The notes below the pieces were generated by a model that saw only the letters and a list, made by a program, of their open reading frames with translations, had not been told where the DNA came from and made no database searches. Both the position numbers and the translations under genes were made by a program. From JAUVHV01 sp964523875 (GTDB lineage Bacteria; Omnitrophota; Gorgyraeia; JABMRG01), in contig CAZGAS010000001.1 of assembly GCA_964523875.1 (NCBI GenBank), positions 20,304 through 84,303 of the forward strand: 64,000 nt of DNA. The letters run 5' to 3'. Shown here one piece after another: positions 1 to 7,010 of this stretch; positions within the stretch are counted from its first letter, which is position 1, and each line of letters opens with the position of its first letter.

Positions 1-1
1 T

Positions 2-115
2 GATATTAAAAGCGTGATAAACTACGGAAAAAAGATAAAAGGGATTAAAGGCATATTGGTAGTTATTGGTGATGCGCTAGGGGCCTGGGGAAGTGTGAAA
101 TTGGTTGATATTTGA
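2..115 (+). CDS. C-terminal end of an unidentified protein (cut by window edge)
   Basis: An open frame runs from the first bases to a TGA at 113-115 and gives 37 residues ending in ALGAWGSVKLVDI. It contains the hydrophobic stretch ILVVIGDALGAW, which reads like the closing strand-helix of a folded domain. The gene starts outside the window, so the product cannot be named. The next gene encodes a NIL/ferredoxin protein, which in other genomes sits beside homocysteine-biosynthesis proteins (COG1900) or a UPF0280-type protein; a tail of that kind is possible but is only a guess from context. Confidence 0.5.
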   Translation, partial: DIKSVINYGKKIKGIKGILVVIGDALGAWGSVKLVDI

Positions 116-133
116 TAGCAGGGAGTGTATAAT

Positions 134-183
134 TCGTATTGCGTATATCGTATTGTGTATTGTGTTTTTATATATCACACAAT
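134..183. repeat. ATTGCGTAT-word repeat (family B, copy 1) and hairpin
   Basis: The gap before the NIL/ferredoxin gene contains CGTATTGCGTATATCG followed by TATTGTGTATTGTG, the reverse complement of the ACGCAATACG words found again near 36953, 49470 and 52722. Its end forms an inverted repeat, ATTGTGT (159-165) and ACACAAT (177-183), around an 11-nt loop. No protein is supported here. Confidence 0.55.
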
Positions 184-255
184 GCACATGGCGACATGCT
201 ATAAACATATTATTAATTAATATAGATTTTAAAATATGTTATGGAGGTGAGATAT

Positions 256-663
256 ATGAAGAAGAAAAGAATAGTATTACATTTTCCGCATAAACTTATA
301 GATAAGCCCATAGCGTATAACCTGGTTAAGGATTATAACCTGGTTTTTAATATACTCCAGGCTAAGATTACGCCTAATGAAAAAGGGCTCATGGTACTTG
401 AACTGAGCGGTTGCGACAAAAACTACGCGCAGGGCATAAAGTTTTTGCAGGAGCAGGGTATTAAGGTTGAGACCTTAAGCAAAGACGTGCGTAGAAATGA
501 TAAACGCTGTACACAATGCGGTGCCTGTGTCGCGGTTTGCCCGACAGGGGCATTATATGTAAACAGGGAGACTATGGAGGTAATATTTGATATTGAAAAG
601 TGTATTGCCTGCGAATTATGTGTTCCTGCCTGTCCCCCACGCGCAATGGAAGTGAAGCTTTAA
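256..663 (+). CDS. NIL domain plus two-[4Fe-4S] ferredoxin protein
   Basis: This is a 135-residue protein. Residues 1-75 look like a NIL domain (a ferredoxin-like fold otherwise found at the C-terminus of methionine ABC transporters). Residues 80-135 hold two cluster motifs, CTQCGACVAVCP and CIACELCVPACP, enough for two [4Fe-4S] clusters. The start at 256 is chosen because GGAGGTGA at 243-250 is an ideal ribosome site for it; an ATG at 241 lies upstream of that site. The family occurs in anaerobes and methanogens, where NIL-ferredoxin proteins take part in sulfur insertion during homocysteine synthesis. That role here is inferred from the family. The stop overlaps the next start (TAATG), so the two genes are probably co-translated. 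Confidence 0.85.
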   Translation: MKKKRIVLHFPHKLIDKPIAYNLVKDYNLVFNILQAKITPNEKGLMVLELSGCDKNYAQGIKFLQEQGIKVETLSKDVRRNDKRCTQCGACVAVCPTGALYVNRETMEVIFDIEKCIACELCVPACPPRAMEVKL

Positions 664-1391
664 TGGAAATAGTGAAAAAGACTACTAAGGCAAGATCAAA
701 GAAGCCGTCATATAAGAGGCAGATAGAGACGCTTGCGAAGGTAAGCGAGGCTATTGCCTCCAGCCTTTATCTTGAGGATATACTTAAACTTATAGTATCG
801 GTTACAGCAGAGGTAATGAATTCTAAGATCTGTTCTCTAATGCTTCTTGACCAGGCGACAGGCCTGCTTGCTGTTAAGGCTACGCAATCTATTAGCGAGG
901 CATATAATAAGAAGCCTGGTTTAATGCTTGGAAAAGGTGTTGCCGGTAAGGCAGCGCTTACAGGAAAGCATATTATTGTAGAGGATGTCAGGACAGATCC
1001 AATGTATAATAATGTGAATATCGCGAAACGAGAAGGCCTATGCTCTCTTTTATGTGTTCCTCTAAAGGTAAAAGGTAGGGTGATAGGTGTATTAAATATT
1101 TACACATCAGAGCCGCATGATTTTACGAAATCTGAGATTGGGGTAATGACCGCTGTAGCTAATCAGGCAGCGATAGTCATTGAAAATTCCCAGCTTCTTG
1201 TGAAGACAAAGGTTATACAGGAAGAGCTTGCGTCCCGAAAGATTATAGACCGCGCAAAAGGTATATTAATGAAGACACAAGGCTATACAGAGGATGATGC
1301 TTTTCGCAGGATACAAAAGCTCGCGATGAACACTCGCCGTCCAATGAAGGAGATCGCGGAAGCGATTATATTGGCACAACGCATAGGATAA
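663..1391 (+). CDS. GAF-domain protein with C-terminal ANTAR RNA-binding domain
   Basis: This 242-residue protein starts at ATG 663 (MEIVKKTT), overlapping the stop of the ferredoxin gene by one base; further upstream starts would run into that gene. Residues about 25-180 form a GAF sensor domain (SEAIASSLYLEDILKL at its front, GVLNIYTSEPHDF near its end). The last 55 residues match an ANTAR domain: IIDRAKGILMKTQGYTEDDA, then a helix ending EIAEAIILA. ANTAR proteins bind paired RNA hairpins and prevent transcription termination. The ligand of the GAF domain and the RNA targets are unknown. Coupling to the redox-type ferredoxin gene suggests control of sulfur or anaerobic metabolism, but that is inference. 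Confidence 0.85.
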   Translation: MEIVKKTTKARSKKPSYKRQIETLAKVSEAIASSLYLEDILKLIVSVTAEVMNSKICSLMLLDQATGLLAVKATQSISEAYNKKPGLMLGKGVAGKAALTGKHIIVEDVRTDPMYNNVNIAKREGLCSLLCVPLKVKGRVIGVLNIYTSEPHDFTKSEIGVMTAVANQAAIVIENSQLLVKTKVIQEELASRKIIDRAKGILMKTQGYTEDDAFRRIQKLAMNTRRPMKEIAEAIILAQRIG

Positions 1392-1415
1392 AAACTAGGG
1401 ACAGGCTAGTTTTTT
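1391..1415 (+). terminator. possible weak intrinsic terminator
   Basis: AAAACTAG (1391-1398) pairs with CTAGTTTT (1406-1413) around a 7-nt loop, and the T run continues to 1415. It follows the ANTAR gene stop directly. The stem is AT-rich, so the call is weak. As a hairpin between an ANTAR gene and mnmG it could be an antitermination target, although the hexaloop pattern of known ANTAR sites is not seen. Confidence 0.35.
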
Positions 1416-1437
1416 AGTTTTTCTAGTTTTTACGATA

Positions 1438-3306
1438 ATGAAAACATACGACATAATAATTATTGGAGCCGGGCACGCGGGATGCGAGGCAGCGCTTGCT
1501 GGCGCGCGCATAGGATGTAAGAGCCTTCTTATTACTATGGATAAGAAAAGAATAGCGTGTATGCCTTGTAATCCATCAATAGGCGGTATAGGCAAGGGGC
1601 AGATGGTCAAAGAGATAGATGCCTTAGGCGGTGAGATGGCAAAGGCAACTGACGCTACAGGAATACAATTTAAGTTATTGAATAGAAGCCATGGCCCTGC
1701 GGTATGGTCATCCCGCGCTCAGGTTGACCGCCATAAGTATTCTGAGTATATGCAGCAAAGGATATTATTACAGGATAATCTGGATGTTATAGAGGACGAG
1801 GCATCTGATATTGTTGTAAGCGGATCCAACATAACGGGCGTAAAGACCATAAAGAACGGTTTTATAAGATCAAAATCTGTTGTAGTGGCCGCAGGCACAT
1901 TTCTTAACGGCATTATCCATATTGGCCTAAAGAACAGGCCCGGAGGCTCTTATGATGAGTCCGCGTCAATCCCCTTAAGCAGGTCTTTGAAGATGTTAGG
2001 ATTTGAAATAGGAACCCTTAAGACAGGTACTACTCCACGCCTGAAAAGGGATAGCCTGGATTTCTCAAAACTAATACCCCAGTATGGCGATAGCGTGCCC
2101 GAGCCTTTCTCATTTTCAACACAAACAACGATAAAGAATAGTATTATTTGCCATATAACCCAGACTAATTTCAGCACCCACTCGATAATAAAGGATAATC
2201 TGGATAAATCGCCGCTATATACGGGTATTATAAAATCTACGGGGGTTAGGTATTGCCCCTCGATAGAGGATAAGGTTGTAAAGTTCTCCAGTAGAGAGAG
2301 TCACCAGATATTCCTTGAGCCTGAAAGCATGAGCACTGACTGGTACTATCCGAATGGTTTGGCTACGAGTCTTCCTGAAGATGTGCAGGAAGATATGCTT
2401 CATTCTATACAAGGCCTGGAGAATGCTGAGATAATAAGGCCGGGATATGGCATAGAGTATGAGTTTATCCAGCCTACAGAACTTTTTGCTAGCCTTCAGA
2501 CAAAAAAGATTACAGGCCTCTTCTTTGCTGGACAGATAAATGGGACCACAGGATATGAGGAGGCAGCTGCCCAGGGCCTTGTCGCGGGTATCAACGCAGC
2601 TCTTTTATCAAAGGAAAAGCCCCCTTTTACACTAAAGCGCACAAACAGTTATATAGGTGTACTTATAGATGACCTGGTAACAAAAGGCACGGACGAGCCA
2701 TACCGCATGTTTACATCAAGGGTTGAGCACAGGCTTCTTATAAGGGAAGATAACGCTGATCTGCGCTTGAGGGGTTATGGATATGATTTAGGATTGATAA
2801 ACAAAACTGAACTTGATCAAGTGAAAAAGAAGAAAGAGAGTATAGATACTACAATAAAATATCTGGATAGTCAGAGGATAAACCCCTCCAGGCAGATAAA
2901 TAATATCCTGGATAGTTTAGGTACCTCCGGAATCAACAAAGTCGTATCCGCGTCAGGCCTGCTGAGAAGGCCGCAGATAAAATACCAGGATCTTAAAGAG
3001 CTTGGTATCATATCGGAACTCCTTCCTGCTGGATGCGAAAGAACCGTTGAGTTGATTATCAAATACGAAGGCTTTGTAAAGAGGCAGGCCGCTAGCATAA
3101 AGAAGATGGAAGACATTGAAAAGATAAAGATGCCGCAGATAATAGATTTTTCAAGGATACCAGGGCTCTCTCTTGAGATAATTGAAAAGCTTGATAAGAT
3201 AAGGCCCCTTACGCTTGGCCAGGCCTCTCGTATCTCTGGCGTAACCCCCGCGGCTGTAATGCTGCTTATAGTTTACCTTAAAAAATATAGATTAAGTAAC
3301 AAGTGA
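1438..3306 (+). CDS. mnmG: tRNA uridine-5-carboxymethylaminomethyl modification enzyme MnmG
   Basis: MnmG (GidA) works with MnmE to modify U34 of tRNAs that read split codon boxes, using FAD and methylene-tetrahydrofolate. The 622-residue length is typical. The FAD-binding motif GAGHAGCEAA is at residues 10-19, followed by the signature CNPSIGGIGKG near residue 45, and PGYGIEYE and GQINGTTGYEEAAAQG further on. The C-terminal helical tRNA- and MnmE-binding domain is complete. No ribosome site is visible before ATG 1438, but the N-terminus MKTYDIIIIGAGHAG fits the family exactly. mnmE is not in the window. Confidence 0.97.
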   Translation: MKTYDIIIIGAGHAGCEAALAGARIGCKSLLITMDKKRIACMPCNPSIGGIGKGQMVKEIDALGGEMAKATDATGIQFKLLNRSHGPAVWSSRAQVDRHKYSEYMQQRILLQDNLDVIEDEASDIVVSGSNITGVKTIKNGFIRSKSVVVAAGTFLNGIIHIGLKNRPGGSYDESASIPLSRSLKMLGFEIGTLKTGTTPRLKRDSLDFSKLIPQYGDSVPEPFSFSTQTTIKNSIICHITQTNFSTHSIIKDNLDKSPLYTGIIKSTGVRYCPSIEDKVVKFSSRESHQIFLEPESMSTDWYYPNGLATSLPEDVQEDMLHSIQGLENAEIIRPGYGIEYEFIQPTELFASLQTKKITGLFFAGQINGTTGYEEAAAQGLVAGINAALLSKEKPPFTLKRTNSYIGVLIDDLVTKGTDEPYRMFTSRVEHRLLIREDNADLRLRGYGYDLGLINKTELDQVKKKKESIDTTIKYLDSQRINPSRQINNILDSLGTSGINKVVSASGLLRRPQIKYQDLKELGIISELLPAGCERTVELIIKYEGFVKRQAASIKKMEDIEKIKMPQIIDFSRIPGLSLEIIEKLDKIRPLTLGQASRISGVTPAAVMLLIVYLKKYRLSNK

Positions 3307-3392
3307 CGCCGACTCTTAAATGAGCCATATGTACGCAGGTTTAACAGCCTTTGACTGAAGCTAATCCGCTTCTATAATGCCCTGTATTTTGC

Positions 3393-3431
3393 AAGAGCCT
3401 GCTTGACAGGGGCTCTTAAGGTTTATATAAT
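3393..3431 (+). promoter_or_regulatory. consensus sigma-70 promoter with overlapping inverted repeat
   Basis: TTGACA at 3403-3408 and TATAAT at 3426-3431 are both perfect and separated by exactly 17 bp. The next start codon, ATG 3439, begins 8 bases after the -10 box, where transcription should start, so the message is probably leaderless. AAGAGCC (3393-3399) and GGCTCTT (3411-3417) form an inverted repeat across the -35 box that could be a repressor site. Confidence 0.8.
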
Positions 3432-3438
3432 ATAAAAA

Positions 3439-4371
3439 ATGTTTATACAGCTAATAATATTCTTAATTGGCATAGCCCTGTTGTACATATGCGGCATGTT
3501 GTTTGTGTACGGTTCTACTGATACAGCACATATATTTAATATCAGGCCGCTTATAGTCGGTGTTGTAATTATAGCCTTTGCCACATCCGCGCCTGAATTT
3601 TGTGTAAGTTCTTTAGCGGCTATAAAAAATAGCAGTAATCTCGCGATAGGCAATATTGTGGGTAGCTGTATATGTAACATTGGCATGGTGCTTGGGCTTT
3701 CAGCGATTATTAGGCCTATTAAGGTTGATGCCTCTATACTGCGTCGCGAAGTGCCTATACTCTTGACCGCTACAGTGGCACTATTCTTAGCTTGCCTTGA
3801 TTTTAAGATAAGCCGCTTAGAAGCGGGCCTATTTCTTATAGGGTTTTTTCTTTTTATTTATTACTGTGTAAGGAACGCAAAGGCAGAGGCATATGATTCT
3901 GCCCCATTGACTGATAAACCGCTTTCAAGGGTAAGGCCCTTTGTTTATCTTGTCCTTGGCGGCATAGGGCTTTTATCGGGGGCGTATATTGTTGTTAATT
4001 CAGCGGTAATCATGGCAAGGCATTTTGGAATAAGTGAACTTGTTATAGGATTGACCGTATTAGCTATAGGGACCTCATTGCCGGAGCTTGTTGCTTCATT
4101 GATTGCGTCACAACGAGGAGAAGGTGATATAAGTATAGGCAATGTAATAGGCAGCAACCTTTTTAATATATTGGGGATAATAGGTATTGTATGCCTTATC
4201 AGGCCTGTTTTTATCGATCAGAGTGTTATTATGTTAAGCCTGCCGCTTCTCTTGATATATACTCTCACGTTGGTGCCAATAATTAAAACAGGATTTAGGA
4301 TAAGTAGAGCGGAAGGGGTAGTACTCTTGTCGGGTTACCTTGTCTACTTAGGCCTTCTTTTTAAGAGATGA
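3439..4371 (+). CDS. calcium/sodium antiporter family (CaCA) membrane exchanger
   Basis: This 310-residue polytopic inner-membrane protein belongs to the CaCA cation/Ca2+ exchanger superfamily. It carries the two diagnostic alpha repeats: ATSAPEFCVSSLAA with GNIVGSCICNIG in the first half, and GTSLPELVASLIAS with GNIGSN-type GNVIGSNLFNILG in the second half. The paired acidic residues inside the SAPE and SLPE motifs are the cation-binding glutamates. About ten hydrophobic helices can be read. Ion specificity cannot be fixed from sequence. The start has no ribosome site and lies just downstream of a perfect promoter. The stop overlaps the next gene by 4 bp (ATGA). Confidence 0.9.
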   Translation: MFIQLIIFLIGIALLYICGMLFVYGSTDTAHIFNIRPLIVGVVIIAFATSAPEFCVSSLAAIKNSSNLAIGNIVGSCICNIGMVLGLSAIIRPIKVDASILRREVPILLTATVALFLACLDFKISRLEAGLFLIGFFLFIYYCVRNAKAEAYDSAPLTDKPLSRVRPFVYLVLGGIGLLSGAYIVVNSAVIMARHFGISELVIGLTVLAIGTSLPELVASLIASQRGEGDISIGNVIGSNLFNILGIIGIVCLIRPVFIDQSVIMLSLPLLLIYTLTLVPIIKTGFRISRAEGVVLLSGYLVYLGLLFKR

Positions 4372-5366
4372 ATAAATGCAAACATATAGATTGTAACCAA
4401 CGCCCGCTTAGCCTCTCGGAATATTGCTGGAGGCATATTGAGAATAAGGAAGAATATCGCCGGATATTGACTGATCATATATCAGCGTCTAATTCAATTA
4501 AGGGGTTTTACCTGAGGCGGCTTGAATTCCCGGATGCCCAATGGCAGAGCATAGACGCTCAAGAGGTCGACCTCGCCGCCGCGGATCTTTCAGGCGCTAA
4601 CCTTACCGCCGCTAATCTTAAAGGGGCAAACCTTACAGGCGTAAACCTTAAAAAAGCGGATCTGGCTAGTATAGATTTTGATGAGACGCATTTATTGAAA
4701 TGTAATTTGTCAGGCGCGCGTTTATGGAGCGCGGTGATAAAAGATTCAAACCTTGCCGAGGCAAACCTGCAGGAGTCAGATTTTCTAAAGGCTACTTTCT
4801 CTAATGTTAAATTTTGGCACGCAAAACTACATAACGCGAAGTTTATTACAAGGAACAGTTTTGTTGGAAAGAACCCGATTGATGAAAAGGGCCTATTATC
4901 AGCCAGCGAGGCATACAGGAACCTCAAGCAGTATTTTATAGCAAATGGCAGGTATGATGATTCGAGCTGGGCGCATTTCAAGGAAAGGCAGCTTGAAAGA
5001 AGGCAGCTTTTTAAGGGCAAAAAGTTATTATACTTACCGTCGCTGATTATGGCATTATTATGCGGTTATGGTGAAAAACCCTATAGGGTTATCGTTTCGT
5101 CAGCGGCTCTTGTTTTTATCTATAGCATCATTTATTCAGTCTTGGATATTCTTAAGGCATCCTCCGAGCATGCCAGTGTAAACGGGTTTAATATCTGGGA
5201 TTATATATATTTTAGTATAGTTACATTTACAACAGTAGGCTTCGGGGACCTCTCTCCTAAAATGGTGCCTCTCTTTCAGATGCTTGTTAGCTCAGAGGCG
5301 TTTGTCGGCGCCTTTATGATGGGACTTTTTGTTTTCACATTGGCTCGCAAATATACAGCGCGCTAA
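4368..5366 (+). CDS. pentapeptide-repeat protein with potassium-channel pore
   Basis: This 332-residue protein has three visible parts. Residues 1-25 contain C4, C9, C20 and H23, a possible zinc knuckle. Residues about 50-150 are pentapeptide repeats of the A(D/N)LXX type (ADLSGANLTAANLKGANL), which fold as a right-handed beta helix. The C-terminal 110 residues have two membrane helices around a pore helix and the selectivity-filter motif TFTTVGFGDLSP, as in two-helix potassium channels (usual filter TVGYG). The likely role is an ion channel gated or anchored by its cytoplasmic repeat domain. It overlaps the exchanger gene, so the two may be co-expressed for ion homeostasis. Confidence 0.85.
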   Translation: MNKCKHIDCNQRPLSLSEYCWRHIENKEEYRRILTDHISASNSIKGFYLRRLEFPDAQWQSIDAQEVDLAAADLSGANLTAANLKGANLTGVNLKKADLASIDFDETHLLKCNLSGARLWSAVIKDSNLAEANLQESDFLKATFSNVKFWHAKLHNAKFITRNSFVGKNPIDEKGLLSASEAYRNLKQYFIANGRYDDSSWAHFKERQLERRQLFKGKKLLYLPSLIMALLCGYGEKPYRVIVSSAALVFIYSIIYSVLDILKASSEHASVNGFNIWDYIYFSIVTFTTVGFGDLSPKMVPLFQMLVSSEAFVGAFMMGLFVFTLARKYTAR

Positions 5367-5397
5367 AACGAGAGCTTGCTGATTAATGGAGGATATT

Positions 5398-5853
5398 ATG
5401 TTGAAAAAAAGAATAGATGATGATTTAATAGGCGCGCAAAAGAGCAAGGATGCTGTGAAGGTTTCAACCCTCAGGCTTCTAAAGGCAGCTATACATAATA
5501 CCTTGATAGCGAAAAAAGATAAACTTAAGGAAGAGGATATTATTACGGTTATTAAAAGAGAGGCAAAACAGCGCAAGGATTCCATGGAAAAATTCAAACA
5601 GGGCAATCGCCAGGATTTAGTTGAGAAAGAAGATGCTGAATTAGGTATATTAAAGGCCTACCTTCCTGAAGAGATGCCCCCTGAAGAACTACTTCTTATT
5701 GTAAGAGAATCGATTACTGAAGCGGGTGCGTTGGGCCCTAAGGATATGGGTAAGGTTATCAAGCTTGTACTTGCCAGGGTTAAGGGCGGCGCTGATGGAA
5801 AAAGAGTAAGCGAGATGGTCAATAAAGAGCTCGCGAAGCCAAATAAGGATTGA
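5398..5853 (+). CDS. YqeY/GatB-tail family protein
   Basis: The 151-residue product matches the YqeY family, which resembles the tRNA-binding tail of GatB: KDAVKVSTLRLLKAAIHN near the N-terminus, IKREAKQRKDSMEKF in the middle and LARVKGGADGKRVSEMVNKEL at the end. The start at 5398 is chosen because GGAGG at 5388-5392 is well spaced for it; an earlier in-frame ATG at 5386 overlaps that site. The molecular function of YqeY is not firmly known. No GatCAB genes are nearby. Confidence 0.9.
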   Translation: MLKKRIDDDLIGAQKSKDAVKVSTLRLLKAAIHNTLIAKKDKLKEEDIITVIKREAKQRKDSMEKFKQGNRQDLVEKEDAELGILKAYLPEEMPPEELLLIVRESITEAGALGPKDMGKVIKLVLARVKGGADGKRVSEMVNKELAKPNKD

Positions 5854-5857
5854 TGTA

Positions 5858-6841
5858 ATGCTTAAAAAGGCGGGAAGAAGGCATACAGAAATTTTTTCTT
5901 TTATAATCTGTGTAATCACGCTGTCTTTCGCGTTGAACAGGTATTCTGTTTTAAGGCATACAGGAACACTCATGCTTTTGGCGCCTTTTTGCGCGGGCCT
6001 TCTCGCTTTCTTTTTCCAGCTATTTGTAGACAAGAGGCCCCTTATTACGCTTTACTCTAAGAGCTATCCGTACCGCAAGCTCAAGCCCTATGGGTGGCTT
6101 AGCGCTTTTTTAATCTTTGAGTTTATACTCGTCTGGGGGCTTTACACTAAACAGATATTACTCCTTGGTGAGGATCTTTTTCTTGTTACCATCCTGTTTA
6201 TCGGGGTAATAGTATATTATCATCTATTTGTCAGGATGAAGGTAAGCCTGCGTTTTGTTTTTCTTGCTATTATAGTTCCTTTGCTGGCGGCAGGTACGGC
6301 TCTTGGGCTTGGCAGCTATTTCAAGATATTGCAATTTGTAATACCCGGTAACAAGATAGGCAATATTGTATTTTTTAATTCCTTGTATTGGATATTCTTA
6401 TCAATATTCTTCCAGGTGGTATGCGAGGAGCCGGCATTTAGAGGTTACCTTATGCAAAAGCTGCTTTATAAGGGTGAGCTTTTTGCTATACTGGTTTCAT
6501 CCGCGTGCTACTGTATATGGCGTATCCCTTTTAGCCTATTTATAGCATCCAGCCCGCAGGAGATAGCGGTGCTTTTTTGCGGAAATTTTATTACAGGAGC
6601 GATATTCGCGTTACTTTTTGTAAAGGCGAGAAATCTTCTTGTTGCCATACTCTGTCATGGCATTATATCAGGGCTTGGTATGAGTTTTTTTGCCTCCAGT
6701 GTAAACCCGGGCATAATGCAATATATGAATTTTTTAATACCTTCCGCTAGAATACAGCTTTTAAGCATCTGGTTTGCCTGCCTGCTTGCAGGCCTTATAT
6801 TCCTTACCCTTATTCCGCGCAAAAAACTCTATACCCATTAG
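5858..6841 (+). CDS. CPBP-type (CAAX protease-like) membrane protein, probably altered active site
   Basis: This 327-residue protein has about eight hydrophobic helices and the CPBP (Abi/CAAX protease) first motif EEPAFRGYL near residue 190. The second motif, normally a Trp-His-Leu-Pro-like WHLP, reads CIWRIP, so the expected metal-binding histidine is arginine. The third histidine may be the one in LCHGII. The loss of one ligand suggests weak or no protease activity, or a different use of the fold. Compare the second CPBP protein at 48405, whose histidines are present. It starts 4 bases after the yqeY stop, so is probably co-transcribed. Confidence 0.75.
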   Translation: MLKKAGRRHTEIFSFIICVITLSFALNRYSVLRHTGTLMLLAPFCAGLLAFFFQLFVDKRPLITLYSKSYPYRKLKPYGWLSAFLIFEFILVWGLYTKQILLLGEDLFLVTILFIGVIVYYHLFVRMKVSLRFVFLAIIVPLLAAGTALGLGSYFKILQFVIPGNKIGNIVFFNSLYWIFLSIFFQVVCEEPAFRGYLMQKLLYKGELFAILVSSACYCIWRIPFSLFIASSPQEIAVLFCGNFITGAIFALLFVKARNLLVAILCHGIISGLGMSFFASSVNPGIMQYMNFLIPSARIQLLSIWFACLLAGLIFLTLIPRKKLYTH

Positions 6842-7010
6842 AGTTGTTGTGCCTTAAGCGTATTATCACACTGGTTTTCATTTTTGTTTGCATATAATCT
6901 GTTTTTGATGTATCATATTGTAATTATAAAATAGGCCTTTGGCACGCTATTTCACTTTTTATATTTGAACCTGTCAAATTCCTATAACATATAGATAAGG
7001 AGTACCTTGT

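Noticed and set aside
105..293. 62-codon open frame before the NIL/ferredoxin gene
   Set aside because: It is made of repeat DNA, has no ribosome site and overlaps the true gene start.
3020..3435. riboswitch before the exchanger gene
   Set aside because: The promoter leaves no leader for an RNA switch; only an inverted repeat over the -35 box is visible.
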